In this document: piece after piece, positions 22,201 to 32,741 of the stretch | Layout of the letters: each line of letters begins with the position of its first letter | Position numbering within the stretch: the first letter of the stretch is position 1 | From: Branchiostoma floridae | Taxonomy: Eukaryota > Chordata > Leptocardii > Amphioxiformes > Branchiostomatidae | Direction of reading: 5' to 3' | NCBI RefSeq assembly: GCF_000003815.2 | Contig: NC_049992.1 | Location: 20,330,112-20,394,111 of the forward strand | Length of the DNA stretch: 64,000 bases | Notes under the pieces: model-generated | Databases searched by the model: none | Seen by the model: the letters and a program-made list of their open reading frames with translations, nothing else | What the model was told of the DNA's origin: nothing | Made by a program: the position numbers and the translations under genes

Positions 22201-24468
22201 GTGGTTATATGTAGGAAAAACGTATTTTTAAGCATTCTGCCGATCCAACGGGCCCCACTCCTTGGCCCAGGAAATCCTGGTATGGGCTAGAATGATGGTT
22301 AAAGACCAACCCCGTACTATAAAACCACCCAATAAATTCGGCTAACGTAAACTACTAGAGCTCAGTCTTTTGTTCACTGTGGTGGAGTTCACATCAGGGA
22401 AGGCTGACTAAGACCGCTGACAAACACAAGTTTATTTTCAATTCAATTCTGAAATTAGGATACTACATAAGGTATTGAAGAATGATTATACATAAAGCTT
22501 TACCTACCCAGAATATAAAGTAATGAAAATGCTGGCTTGTCTTACTCTGGTACTGTGAGACATAATTGACAGTTACATGTACAGTCTACATAACCCCTTG
22601 TGGTACACCACATTATTAGCCATATTTCTAGACATGTAAATATCAGACCTAATTCAGTTATATCAAAGGAAGGTTTTCAAGTTGAAATCATATATATATA
22701 TATATGTTGTAGATACAAAAAGACACTTCGATACAAAGTTGGCAGAGCAGAGTTGAAAGTTTCAATTTGAACACAAGGTTGGTTTCCCAAAATTTGAAAG
22801 GTGCTGTTATTAGGACATCGATTATGTAACTTTGTTACAACTATCTGGATCATTCTGCAGGGTTTGACAGTGTTTCCTTGAAACCAGTAGAGAAAAATAT
22901 TTGAATTTTGACCAGTATTTTATGCTAATCTGTCCCTGCCTTTGTTTCCAGTGTGTAGACAGTCTGGGATTTTTATTAGTTTATGTATTTATAGGGGTCA
23001 ATTCACCCCTCTAGCTGCTTGGATGGTCACAGTAGGGAGTACTTCCTTAGTGCTTTGCCCAGGGTACACCTTTTTGGTCTTTAAACCAGTTATCGTTTTA
23101 AATTGAAAAAAAAAGTCACCATTCTGGGTTACCAATGAGGTCCCTAGTGCATCGTATGTTAATCACTTTGAAAACTAAAACATCCGTTGGTTACAACTGA
23201 AAAAGGAGGAAAAATTGTCAAAATAGGAAATATTATTTTCATCTTTTTTTTGAATTTGCTATGATAACTAGGTATAAATCTTTCACCAACACATTATAAA
23301 TATAATCAGTTAACAAGAAATGTAACATTTGCAAGCAAAGATATCATGTTTACCTTCACATGTCGTAGTTAAACACTGGCAACTGTTTTGGTTATTCTTA
23401 TAAAAAAACATATTCATGAATTTAGTTACCCGAGCCCCTCTAGCTCTGTGCTAAAACATTTGCTACATAAGTAACCAAACACCACAGGGTGTCGCTAATT
23501 TACTAGTAACCAAGGCGACAGATTTCTGATCCAGGTCGTTGGCATTAACTGTTTGGAGAAGACGAAGATTGAAGCTGAGGAAAAACAATATGTTTCCCGT
23601 GAACATAATAAGATAACCTTCCGTGAATGTAAACATAATAAAAAGAACACGTTGCGAGCACTAATGTCCAAAGATGTTTGTTCCTGTTTAAAGCGCATGA
23701 AGCAACAACAAATAACTTACGACAACGCTCCTTCTGCAATACGTTGGAGACGTACATCGGATTCCAATTCAGAGAATTCGGACCTGCACTTTGTTTCTTT
23801 GCATTGATATCATGTCCAGAATCCACCTTGTCAGCATCATGTTCTGACTTGTCCGATGTGCATTCATATGCGACGGCATATGGCTCCAATGCGGTTTCAT
23901 CGTCCAGGATGTCGATATGTTCATCGATCGCGGCCTCTATGTCGTTTTGTGGGTTAACGTTTTCGCCCTGATCATCTTTTTCCGTTGTTGTAGTTGGTAT
24001 TGGTCCTGGGTAAATGTTGTTGCAGGGATTCTGACATATGTTATTATTAGGATTTGGATGAACGTCAGCTGAGACGGTTTTGATTGCTTGACTTGTATCA
24101 ACTACTTGAGTTGTATAAGGCTTGTGATCACCATCATCGTGTTCATTGCACCCGGCATTAATGTAGGAATGTTCGCCCTTGTCTTCTTTACTGGAGTTCG
24201 TTAGTCTCTCCGGTGTATTACGAAAATGTTGGCTTTCAGGTGAGGTCGTGTTATCTTTGACAGGGACCGACCCGTCGGCATTAATTTCAGATGGGATGCA
24301 TCCTGTTTCGTACATCGGATTTTGAAACGTGTTTGAAACAACATAAGGCCCCAAATCTTTCTGCATTCGGTCATCTGAACGTAATTGCGTCAAATCCAGT
24401 TCCGAGGAATTGTTTGTGTTAACATATGGTACAGTTTCAGGGGTGATGACGTCTTCAGCCATGTCCAT
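15972..24468 (-). CDS. type II membrane receptor-like protein, 4-exon gene span
   Basis: Four minus-strand exons (23721-24468, 21621-21733, 19649-19874, 15972-16201) join with GT/AG sites and matching phases (1, 0, 1) into 438 codons. Order: a 249-residue cytoplasmic tail without signal peptide; a membrane helix at about residues 254-277; a Thr/Ser/His/Asp stalk of five 11-12-residue repeats (about 304-362); and a C-terminal eight-cysteine domain. Tail motifs are NPMY at 50-53 and 236-239 (NPXY class, known to recruit PTB proteins and clathrin adaptors) and PYAVAY at 196-201. With an N-terminal tail and a single helix, the stalk and cysteine domain would face outside. A role in recognition and uptake is inference; the ligand is unknown. 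Introns are filled with transposons. Broken copies of exons 1 and 2 lie at 10.6 and 5.4 kb. Confidence 0.8.
16408..16949. mobile_element. TTAA-flanked MITE with AGGGGCATTCCAC ends
   Basis: TTAA at 16404-16407 and 16950-16953 flanks AGGGGCATTCCAC and its inverse GTGGAATGCCCCT. An internal 'cacgtcttgttatgtgttct' segment recurs at about 53000, so a diverged relative exists. It lies in intron 3 of gene 1, about 200 bp from the exon 4 acceptor. TTAA target sites point to piggyBac-type mobilisation. Confidence 0.85.
17213..17795 (-). mobile_element. degenerate TTAA-family copy
   Basis: It follows the inverse order of the 28.2-kb element: a 'ggagttacag' segment, a decayed X-box (TTTTGCCATAGCAATA near 17476), a CRE-like 'cgtcatcttttgacg', then 'gatcgtaaactaggtcg' and 'agggggg'. 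Ends are not clear. It is in intron 3 of gene 1. Confidence 0.45.
18467..19368 (-). mobile_element. TTAA-family element with X-box, YY1-like and CRE sites
   Basis: It is colinear with the inverse of 28225-28957, from 'tgcctgcgcc' to CAGTCTGGATAGGG plus TTAA (19365-19368); the opposite end is cut. It contains the perfect palindrome GTTGCCATGGCAAC (18594-18607), two CCAAGATGGC sites (about 18790 and 18970), and a run of TGACGT sites around 18995-19035 and 19168-19200. The complete element at 28.2 kb lacks the segment bounded by the two CCAAGATGGC sites. Confidence 0.75.
19649..19874 (-). CDS. receptor exon 3: repeat stalk
   Basis: The acceptor CTGTCCAG and donor GTGAGT enclose 226 bp that enter in phase 0 and leave in phase 1. 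The translation has five 11-12-residue units of the form HPAVDTTSTRG (DHPDVDTSSTHG, PSAVDTTSTHG, HPAVDTTSTRG, HPDVDTTIFTRG, HPAVGTSYDG). The units are rich in Thr, Ser and Pro, as expected of an O-glycosylated spacer between membrane and head. The 33-36-bp DNA repeat suggests the stalk length can change by slippage. Confidence 0.8.
20245..20420 (+). repeat. TAAAA/TGAAA-type low-complexity run
   Basis: Degenerate AATAAAATA/AAATGA repetition in intron 2 of gene 1, ending at the edge of an octamer-rich element. Confidence 0.85.
20425..21510 (-). mobile_element. octamer-rich element, copy E
   Basis: It begins near ACTAGAGTTCGGCGACCTCA (matching ACTAGAGTTCCACGAACACA of copy B), runs through ATGCAAAT/ATTTGCAT pairs, and ends with a CACACAGA run and two direct copies of the hairpin ACCTCCATGACATTTCATGG(AGGT). 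It occupies most of intron 2 of gene 1. Confidence 0.7.
21621..21733 (-). CDS. receptor exon 2: transmembrane helix
   Basis: The acceptor TTTTTCAG and donor GTAATT bound 113 bp, entering in phase 1 and leaving in phase 0. It reads CSYGWVCVAVIITALLVASI and on through WLYYKN to DVQK: a hydrophobic helix of about 23 residues with aromatic ends. The phase joins both neighbouring exons exactly. An independent paralogue with the same length and phases lies at 5360-5472. Confidence 0.85.
21990..22280. mobile_element. fragment related to TTAA elements
   Basis: 'gtatgctagggctgcgaaa' and 'cgtgtaaccattgcaacggg' parallel 'tttatgctagggctaccaaa' and the X-box of the 33.1-34.0-kb element. The X-box is decayed here and no ends are visible. 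Confidence 0.4.
22281..23720. other. intron 1 of gene 1, remaining part
   Basis: AT-rich with a short TA run at about 22688-22705. I see no exon, RNA gene or clear transposon end in it. Confidence 0.5.
23721..24468 (-). CDS. receptor exon 1: cytoplasmic tail with NPXY motifs
   Basis: The start ATG (24466-24468) has A at -3 and G at +4. An out-of-frame ATG lies 20 bp upstream and opens a short overlapping frame, which might lower translation. The exon encodes 249 residues plus one base to a GTAAGT donor (23715-23720). It is acidic, Asn/Asp/Thr-rich and low in hydrophobic residues. Motifs: ETVPYVN (11-17), PYVVSNTFQNPMY (41-53), KPYTTQ (116-121), EPYAVAY (195-201), NWNPMYVSN (234-242). Multiple tyrosines in such contexts suggest phosphorylation and adaptor binding. 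The open frame runs past the donor, but phase agreement with exon 2 supports splicing there. Confidence 0.8.
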
Positions 24469-26199
24469 TCTTCGCCCTGTATGTGCATGGGGTTGTGAAA
24501 GAAAGTTTTATTTTCGCTAACAAGCGAGTATTATACTCACTAACAAGAAAGGCTAGCACTTGCAATCAAGCAAGGTATTACTCGCCATCAAATAGTGTTT
24601 GCCCTTGCGACCAAGCAATTATTTTTCTTTACTATAACCTTACAGGAAAAAATAAACGACTGACGCAATTTCCAGATGCGGTGGCATTCTTGGATTTTCA
24701 GGGTCATTAGGGTCATGCACCATAACGAGGCTGAATATGAATGTGTAAGAGTAATGGTAGGTAATATATCACTCTAATCATGCGATATATTTGCCCTTCA
24801 TGTGTAGAAGAATTTGTTTTAGATATTTGGCTACTTTTTTGTTCATTTTGGCAGTTAACTGGAAGGTTTGGGCAGGGGTCCACGTAGCATGGTTTCTATG
24901 TAGTTCGCTATTTTGTTAACAAACGTATCATTTTGTCACTTGCAATTGAACTACCAACGAAAAAAAAATCATATACGCACAGAAATCATGGGGATGTTTT
25001 TGGGCGCCTTAATATTTCTATAATTAATCATTTAGTAGTGAGACCCAGAAAAGAGTGATAAAACGAGAAAGACTGCCTAGCCGGCTTTGGTAATATCCTT
25101 TCTTTCTTAGCGGAAATAGAACATACGTAAGTTGCGGAAAAGATATTAGCAACTACTATCAATCTACCAACACTGCTCTCAAACAAGCTTGTACATTTTG
25201 CATAGGAAACGTACAAGTGTGAGCCAATCCCTCCTACATATATGACGAAATTATGTTTTTGTGACAATCTTATAGACCCGAGAAATCGTCAAATAACAGG
25301 ACAAAATCTGTTAAATTTTAACACACAGTGATCTACACCAAACTTTTGGACCTTTTGTGGGGGTTTTGTTTCGACAAAACTAAAAACCTTGCTACAACAG
25401 AAAGTAGACCATATCTGATACGTACCCCGCAACCCCTGAAATCATCATAATTCTCAAATAGCGTATATATTTTGCAAAAGGAACCCTGTTTTGGCATTCA
25501 GAAATTGTAAGAACAACCGCCAAATGTCTTCTAAATTTTTTACCTACAAAGATGACAGCACGAAATGTTCATGTTTTAATGACCTATTATTAGTAAAGCT
25601 ATTTCATCACAACTACTAATGTAAAGTACAGATTGATGATATGAATACTGATGCTAAAAGTCTTCAGATCACCTGTCAGATACTGAAAAAATTGAATAAG
25701 TCTTTTGCCGAAATTGAGTCCAAATGCCCAAAAGAACATGTGTTCTAGACATGACAGGCACACAATCTGCAATATTTTAAGTCGGAGGGGCAGAACTTAC
25801 CATAGAAGATGGCCTAAGTATACTCTAATACTCGGCCTCGTTTGCTGCATGACCACGGGTGACCCCGGAAATCTAAGATTATAAACACGTCTAAAAAGGC
25901 TCTATTTGAACCAAAGCATGCAACTTAGGGTAAGAAATATTTAAGGAGTTAACAGAATAAATAAATCCTGAATTAAACATTAACACAGTGTGACTTTAAG
26001 CTCAAACACTAAAGTAGGTTTCTTTCATATCCCTATAGTTATTTTCAACTAATTGAGTTTGATCTGACACAATTCCTTCCGTGGGTTTGTCGGCCAATAT
26101 CTGCTGTGTCCCCTACTACGTTTTCTTAAAGAGGGGCACCAAACTGTGGGAATGAATAGGGAAAGTCTATGTTCGGTAAAACTGGGACCCCAGCAGCGA
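24469..26199. other. upstream flank of gene 1; no feature recognised
   Basis: It should hold the promoter of gene 1, but no TATA box or other element could be assigned with confidence. No exon or transposon end was recognised. Confidence 0.4.
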
Positions 26200-26694
26200 G
26201 TGCTTAAAAGAATTAATACATACACCTAAACAGCTCATTGTGTGACTCATTAGCAAAATAATGGTTTTAGTAAGGCGTAACATACTCACCAGGTGGCTTG
26301 TATGGTAGTGAACAGTCCTCGTTTTATCAGGTCTTAAACCTCAACAATACGGCTGCGATATTTGTTTCTGGGTAGACAGAAATTGTTCCTGGTACATGTA
26401 GAATGAAATACATTATTCAAGACTCAAGACGAACCATTTTGCTGGTGCCTAATATGGAATGCAGGTGCATAGGTCTTTAAAACCTTATAATAAATGTTAG
26501 TGTTGTGCTTGTTTGAACAAATGTGTACTTGTTACTAGTACACAGCTTTCATTATTTTACAATAAGAACTGCCCGTTTATGGCGTATACACGCCCTCTAA
26601 TAAAAACAAAACTTCTAAATAAACCTGCCCGAGCCATTTTTTTTACCAACACCAGACAAATGAAACGTCAGGTTCCTGTAAAAACGTCAGGTTC
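26200..26694. repeat. duplicated module shared with 4.9-5.3 and 12.6-15 kb
   Basis: 'cagtcctcgttttatcagg', 'tattcaagactcaagacgaac' and 'cgtcaggttcctg' recur in the same order as at 5030-5170 and 14400-14540. This places the upstream flank of gene 1 in the same local duplication family as its downstream flank. Confidence 0.55.
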
Positions 26695-27110
26695 CTATTC
26701 AGACCGGGCTTTTTTGGTCATCCCTGGACCGGGGGGGGGGGTCTTTTGAGGCCCTCCACTTCTAAGTCCTCTAACTCTTGAACAACGTGCCGTAGGGCCA
26801 CCAAATGTTTAGGACATAATATCGACATAATATCTGACTAGTATTTGACGTTTGACGTTACGTTGACGTAAGATGACGTAATTATGATGTCATCAATTTG
26901 ATTATATTGACCTGACCCATGAAAAAAGGGTATTCTCAGTAAACTTCAAGTTATACTACGAAAATGTAACAACAAGTGCAGGTAACAGAATAATAATGTT
27001 TATTACGACTTTTATTGCCAATAGCAACATCGATGACGTCATAATGACGTCATAAAATGACGTCATGCACATCTAAGATACGAGTTAGGCTAAGCCATAT
27101 TATATCCACC
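26695..27110 (+). mobile_element. degenerate TTAA-family copy with CRE triplet
   Basis: 'ccgggcttttttggtcatccctgg' with a G run resembles the left end of 28225-28957. Near the other end three TGACGTCA palindromes follow one another within about 40 bp (about 27034-27068). Ends are decayed. Confidence 0.5.
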
Positions 27111-27299
27111 ACCTAGAATTTTTTAAAGTACTTTATTTCGATCATAAGCGCATTTAAAAAAATATATATATCAACTGTATGCACCGTTGTGTTTGGTGAG
27201 AATTGTCGAAAATTGTTGGATTTCAAAAGTAAGTACAGATTCATTCATTATCAATACCTATTTCCAGCTACCAACTTTTCTATAAACTAATCTGGAGCT

Positions 27300-27980
27300 G
27301 CTTGTAAAAAAAAAGATTGAAAAACGTCTTCGAACGTCGCTTTTACAGAAGGTGAAATGTCATCTTACTTTATACATATCACAAAATTGCTTCTTATATT
27401 CATGTACAGCAGAATAAGGTGGGTGGTTCCTTGCTTATATAATGATATTTCAAAACGTCAACAGTGCACCAAACTTTTCCAAAAGGTCAGAGGTAATCTT
27501 ACTTCAGACCTGTCACAAGATTGCTGCTCAAAGTCATATATCATTGTCTAGCAGAATAAGGTGGGTGGCTATTTGCCTGTGAAAAAAAACAAGATTGCAA
27601 AACGTCGTCAATCTTTTCACAGAATGAAAAAGGGCATCTTAAGATTTGTCACAAGATTGCTTCTCATATTCATAAATTATTGTCTAGCAGAAGAAGGTGG
27701 GTTGCTCTCTGCTTTTAAAAAAGAAGATTAGAAAACGTTGTCGAGCTTTAACAAAGGGAGAGAGGGCATCTTACTTCAGACTTATCACGAGATTGCTTTT
27801 TATATCGAAATATTATTGTCTAGCAGAAGCGAGTGGGTGTTTCTTTCTTTGTTAAAAAAAGGATTGCAAAACTTTGTGGAGCTTTTTACAGAATGGCAAA
27901 TGTCAGCTACTTTAGACCTATCACAAGAGTGCTTCACATATTCATCAAAAGAAGGTGGGCTGTTCTTTGCTTAAAAAAAA
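27300..27980 (+). repeat. tandem array, about five units of 120-150 bp
   Basis: Each unit has 'gattgcaaaacgtcgtc', 'catcttacttcagac', 'tcacaagattgcttct' and 'ttgtctagcagaa'. A single diverged unit at about 15010-15170 shows the array is an expansion of a segment of the duplicated module. Confidence 0.75.
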
Positions 27981-28228
27981 CAATAAAATTGGCAGTGCGT
28001 AAAAGATTCACATTAGTCTCAGCTGGACAAACGTTTTAAGGGGAACTTTGCTTCATATTTTCGTCTTCTTCTCCACAAAGTTACAAAAACCGACCTTTAC
28101 ATATGAAGATGCGCAAACGATTAAATTGACTGATGATTTGGTTTCCTTTAGACGTTGATATTCCTATAGTTTTTCTTTCATATAACAGCACACTATATTG
28201 ATATATCGATCTACAGGTCAGAGTTTAA

Positions 28229-28953
28229 CCCTATCCAGACTGGGCTTTTTGGGCATTCCCTGGCCTGGGGGGGGGGCTCATTCGACCCCCCCTTCCTATT
28301 TTCAAAACGGCTTACTGTACGATCACCAAATTTGCAGTGGGTGTGTGCATCGAATTTTATAATTCCTGAAATTTTTATATCATTATGACTTAATCTGACG
28401 TAATTATAACGTCATTAATTGATATTTTTGGCTAAAACGGGGAATTCACATAATACCTAGATATCTCACTCAAAAAGTTACCAATAAAGGTTTCTTTCTC
28501 AATATTTAAGTGTTATAAGACTTCTGTTGTTAAAAGCCGACGCAACGACGTCGAAATGACGTCATAGAATGACGTCATCTGTAGTTTAGCTAATGGATTT
28601 TGACAAATTACGTCATCTCATTAGCATAATTTATGAATATTCAATTATAAATGTTTAACTTAGATGTGTTAAATATTAAAGATATATGAAAAGAAGTTAA
28701 CTTTAGCAAGAAAATCTCAAAATCCCATTGTTTAAACCAAAATTAGTGATTTTTGTAAAATTTGCTTTTCAGAAACCCGTTGCCATGGCAACACGAAAAA
28801 TCATCAACTTACCCATTTTTATTTTAAATTGTTGGCAACAATATTTTAGGAAAACTCACTAAGTTTGGTTGTTCTAGCACAAGCCGTTTGGGAGCTATAA
28901 GAGGTCAAAGTTGGCGCAGGCACTTTAACCCCCCCTTCCCAGTCTGGGTAGGG
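28229..28953 (+). mobile_element. complete TTAA-flanked (piggyBac-type) MITE
   Basis: TTAA at 28225-28228 and 28954-28957 flanks CCCTATCCAGACTGGG and its near inverse CCCAGTCTGGGTAGGG. The 725-bp body holds GTTGCCATGGCAAC (28779-28792), two ATGACGTCAT palindromes (about 28555-28580) and no protein. It is the best-preserved member of the family also seen at 11.8, 17.2, 18.5 and 26.7 kb. Confidence 0.88.
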
Positions 28954-28957
28954 TTAA

Positions 28958-29482
28958 CTGTCATCGATAGGAAAGGCTTAGATTACCTTTTTTTACGTCA
29001 GAGGTCGTTTTTAGTGTTAGGTGACTGAAAGAATTATTTAAGAGTGATGGCGAACCATTTTGCAGGTTCCTAACATAGATTTGTAGTCACCTTTTACATA
29101 TAATACAAATGTGGGCTTCAATCTCACACAAGGAAATACACATGGTAAACGCCCTTATTAGGCCTTGTTGTTTTTATTTTTATTTTGTGAATCAAGACCT
29201 ATCATTGCAACTTTGTCAAGATATCTATCCTTAGCTACCTCATTTAAAACATTCACAGTACGGAGACAAAACAGCACACTTACACCGCTAGTAAGTTTTG
29301 TAGCGCCGCTCTCTGAACTATTCATCCACGTTGTCATCCAACATGGCGCCCACTCGTGACGTAGCGGTTTTCGAATTATTTTAATTTATGTTAGATATTG
29401 CTAAATTTATAAGTTATAGCTTACACGAAATTAACAATAGTCGGCCTTGAATTCCCGTACCGTATAACCCTAAATAGAAAAC
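28958..29482. other. short intergenic stretch
   Basis: A fragment of the duplicated module is at about 29025-29080. 'aacatggcgcccactcgtgacg' near 29340 combines an ATGGCG site with a TGACG half-site. No gene seen. Confidence 0.4.
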
Positions 29483-31213
29483 ATTATTATTTACAATTAG
29501 GCCACAGCAAGTAATTTATGATGATGAAGTTATTTCTGGGTAACATCCTATTCAAAGTGCAAAAATAATGAGATGGGTATAAAAAAAACAAGATGGCTGA
29601 ATTTAACAAAAGACACCATGAACATCGTAACAAGATTCCAAGGGATAAAATGTGGCATCACAAGTAACAAGACATTCATTCCTGTATTAAAGAAGAGAAC
29701 TAGTGTAGTAAAGGTGATACAAGTGTGGTACACTGAACAGTATCACTTGCTAAACTGGCACCTACACTCATGACTTCCATATTGGTGGCACTTTTACAAC
29801 TATCCAACAAGTTTCATTTCTGCAACTATAGTCATGGCTACCTCCCTAGTGTCACTTCTAAAAGAATGATTATTAGGCTTTATCACAATACATTTGCGTA
29901 TTTTGGTCTATCTGACCATCCCCGAAGAGGTTTTTTTTTCTAAAAACCTGGGGACATGCGCGCGCGTCCATAAAATTTACTTACAGTGGCCTAAGCTTAA
30001 GTGCACAATAGTTTCTTCGAAAAGACATAAATAAGGATACTGTTTATATTTTGATAATTATCATTGCCCTATTCACTGGTTACGTAATATAGATAATGAA
30101 TTAAGAAATGAGTACATCTTTGGTTCCGTACCCACCGGCATGGATTAACATTGAAGACTGGTCGAGACGACCGATTGGTCAGCTAAACCACACTGGCAGA
30201 GGGCGATCAGAGGTGAAACTTTCCGTTGAAAGTTATATTGTCACTAAGGCGGATCAGGAATCGCAACCATAAGTTTAAATGAGCTGAAATCATTTAGAAA
30301 TAGTTGCCATAGCTCAACAGGAAATGTAATAGACTGAAAAGCCATACGTCGGCATTTAGTTCAAGACTCAGTTATAAATTTTCACAACATTTTTTTTTTG
30401 GGGGGGAGGTGTTATTATCTCAGAAATGTTTAACAGGTCTCATAATTTTGAACGATTTAGGGAATCATTCTTATTGTTAGTGTTTAAATTATAATTGTCA
30501 TGAAGTGCACAAGCCTTTTCTAACGAACATCCTGTCAAAGCTGCCCACACAATGCCATGTTGATTTGATTGTATATGGATAACAGCAACAATAGACTATT
30601 CAAAATCACCCATGTGCAAAAATTGAACACTTTTTTTTCAAAGTCACTTCCACTAATGACACTTAATGACACCCAAAAATGAATCTTCCTAGTGCAAGAA
30701 TGGGCTCTTCCAGTGCACCCCATGTGAATTTGCACAATAGACCAGTTCAGAAATACTCCCACTGAAAACATGGCCTTTTGATTAAGCAACCCAGTCCAAG
30801 GTTAAACAAAGCAAAAAAGGCATGAAAAGGTAAAATAGACCAGTCCAAAAACAATTCCACTAAATATTGAATATTGAATCATCACCTTTCTAAAACTAAA
30901 TTTGAAAACATCCCCATGCAAGAATGGATTCTTGCGATGCCCCTATTTAAAGTGGTGCAGTCCAAAAATACATCCGCTAAAATTGGACTTGGACGTAATC
31001 ACCGAAGTCCCAACAATAGATTTTAAAAATCCCACCATGTAAGGATGGACTCTTCCAGCGCAACCTATGTAACATTGCAAAGTAGACCAGTCAAACAATA
31101 ACCACACTGAAACACTTTGACATATCAAATCACCAAAGTCCATAAACAATTTTTTAAATGCCCCCCTCCATGCAAGAATGGACTCTTCCATTACACCCCA
31201 TGTAAAATTGCAA
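29483..31213 (+). repeat. 1,731-bp duplicated block, copy 2
   Basis: It is nearly identical to 577-2307. The tandem array inside continues past the right edge, to about 31303, so copy 2 keeps its natural neighbour sequence and copy 1 is probably the derived one. Confidence 0.93.
29500..29991. mobile_element. Harbinger-like non-autonomous TIR element (copy 2)
   Basis: Same element as 594-1085, carried within the duplicated block. Confidence 0.65.
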
Positions 31214-31303
31214 AATAGTCCAGTTCAAAAATACTCAAAGAGACATTATATAATCATCAGTCAAAAGATGAATTGAAAAAAAATACCAGAATGGACTCAT
31301 CCA
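30526..31303. repeat. degenerate tandem array (copy 2, longer)
   Basis: It is the same array as 1620-2307 but extends about 90 bp further ('caaaatagtccagttcaaa', 'cagaatggactcatccag'). Confidence 0.7.
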
Positions 31304-31559
31304 GATAACACCAGGCTCACTGATTGGCTGCCAATCCCCTTCGGGATGTTGACACAGGCTACGTGATTGGTTGCCTCTTTAATCAAGTTACTAGTATGCA
31401 TAGACGTATGCACATGCTGTCTTCATGTGGGAGAGGTCGTTGACCCTCAGGCCAGTGGAAAATTACCAAAAAAGTCCCCAAATATATCATTTTGAAGTGG
31501 TTTATGCCAGAAATTATATATGGGTCATTTGAATGAATATCTAGTGCACCTATTTACCA

Positions 31560-32140
31560 AAATGTAGGTAATTTGCTTATAAGACCAGGGAACATGAGCC
31601 AAAAGCGTGCGAAAATTCCAAAATTAAGCATTTTGTTGTACCGTGTGCCAAAAGTGTTATTGAATACATGTGCGCATATAAAGACGGCACTCCTATACCA
31701 AATTTCAGGTCATTTGGTTGTAAAATGGGGGTAAAGGAAACCAAAAATGTCATTTTGGGGGCAAAAATGTCAAAAAATGTCAAAATTAAGCATTTTGCTG
31801 TACCATATGACAAAACTGTTATTAAATCTTTGTTGGCATATAATCAAGGCACCTCTGTACCAAATCTCAGGTCATTCGGCTGTAATACCAGGGTATAGGG
31901 GGGGGGGGCAAAATGTACATAAAAATTGCAAAAAAAAACATGAATAAAACCATTTAATAGGTAGATATGAAACAAAATGTAAAAAAAACAGCTAAAGGTA
32001 TTTCTCCAGTCTACCCTTGTGCCAAATTTCAAGTAATTCGGTCCAGGAATGACAGAGTTGATTCGATTTGAAGAAAGAAAGAAGAAAGAAACATTACGAA
32101 TATATTTCACCATACCTATCGTATGGCTGAAATATAACTA
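31560..32140 (+). repeat. interspersed repeat with GAAA tail and terminal hairpin
   Basis: It repeats a segment ending 'accaaatttcaggtcattcgg' about every 180 bp, then ends with AAGAAAGAAAGAAGAAAGAAAC and a hairpin-like 'tttcaccatac...gtatggctgaaa'. It is related to 240-576. Positions 32141-32390 contain nothing recognised. Confidence 0.6.
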
Positions 32141-32394
32141 TCTATATAACACGATGGTCACAATCGGTTGTGTTTTTCACCACTTATATGTAATAAAATT
32201 TAAAGAGATAATTGATGCCAATTACTAATAAACCAAAACCGTTTCCGACAAAACCACCCCTCCATCCACCAACGATGTTTGACCTTTGGACCTTCGGACT
32301 GCGCGTGAGGAATCCCTGTCGGCCATGCCCACGACAAGTCCTCCTGATTCAACCGTTTCCTGTGATACTGTTCGCGTCTGCGCCACGAACAGAG

Positions 32395-32526
32395 TAATAA
32401 GTTTCCTGGACATGCTTTGGTCGTGATTTTTGAGTGGTAGATAAACCTTGGAGCAGAGAGTAAGTGCGGTGAGTTTGCGCCCCCTATCAGCTTTTTGCGT
32501 TTCGTCGCCCTGCGGCGACGAAACGC
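32395..32526 (+). mobile_element. fragment of octamer-rich element with perfect hairpin end
   Basis: 'ggacatgctttggtcgtgat' and 'gcagagagtaagtgcggtgag' match 5787-5850 of copy A. It ends in GCGTTTCGTCGCC (32497-32509), a CTGC loop and GGCGACGAAACGC (32514-32526), a perfect 13-bp stem. Confidence 0.6.
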
Positions 32527-32741
32527 CATGTATTGGGTTTTACCTTCAGTCCTTCCTTCAATGATGCTTCGATGGATCGATGCATGCATGCATGCCTGAA
32601 TGGTACTTGGTTCAACACTGTGTAGCATAGGATGAAGACCCTCCATGTTTGTTGTTCACCATTGCCTTATATCATCATCATCATGGGTTACCCCCATATA
32701 ACCCCGCAAGGGGCAAAGTAGGGGGGAGCTGAGGTCCCGGG

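Noticed and set aside
27300-27980. Regular spacing of the 120-150-bp units suggested a CRISPR-like or coding repeat array
   Set aside because: Units are whole diverged tandem copies without unique spacers, with stops in all frames, in animal DNA.
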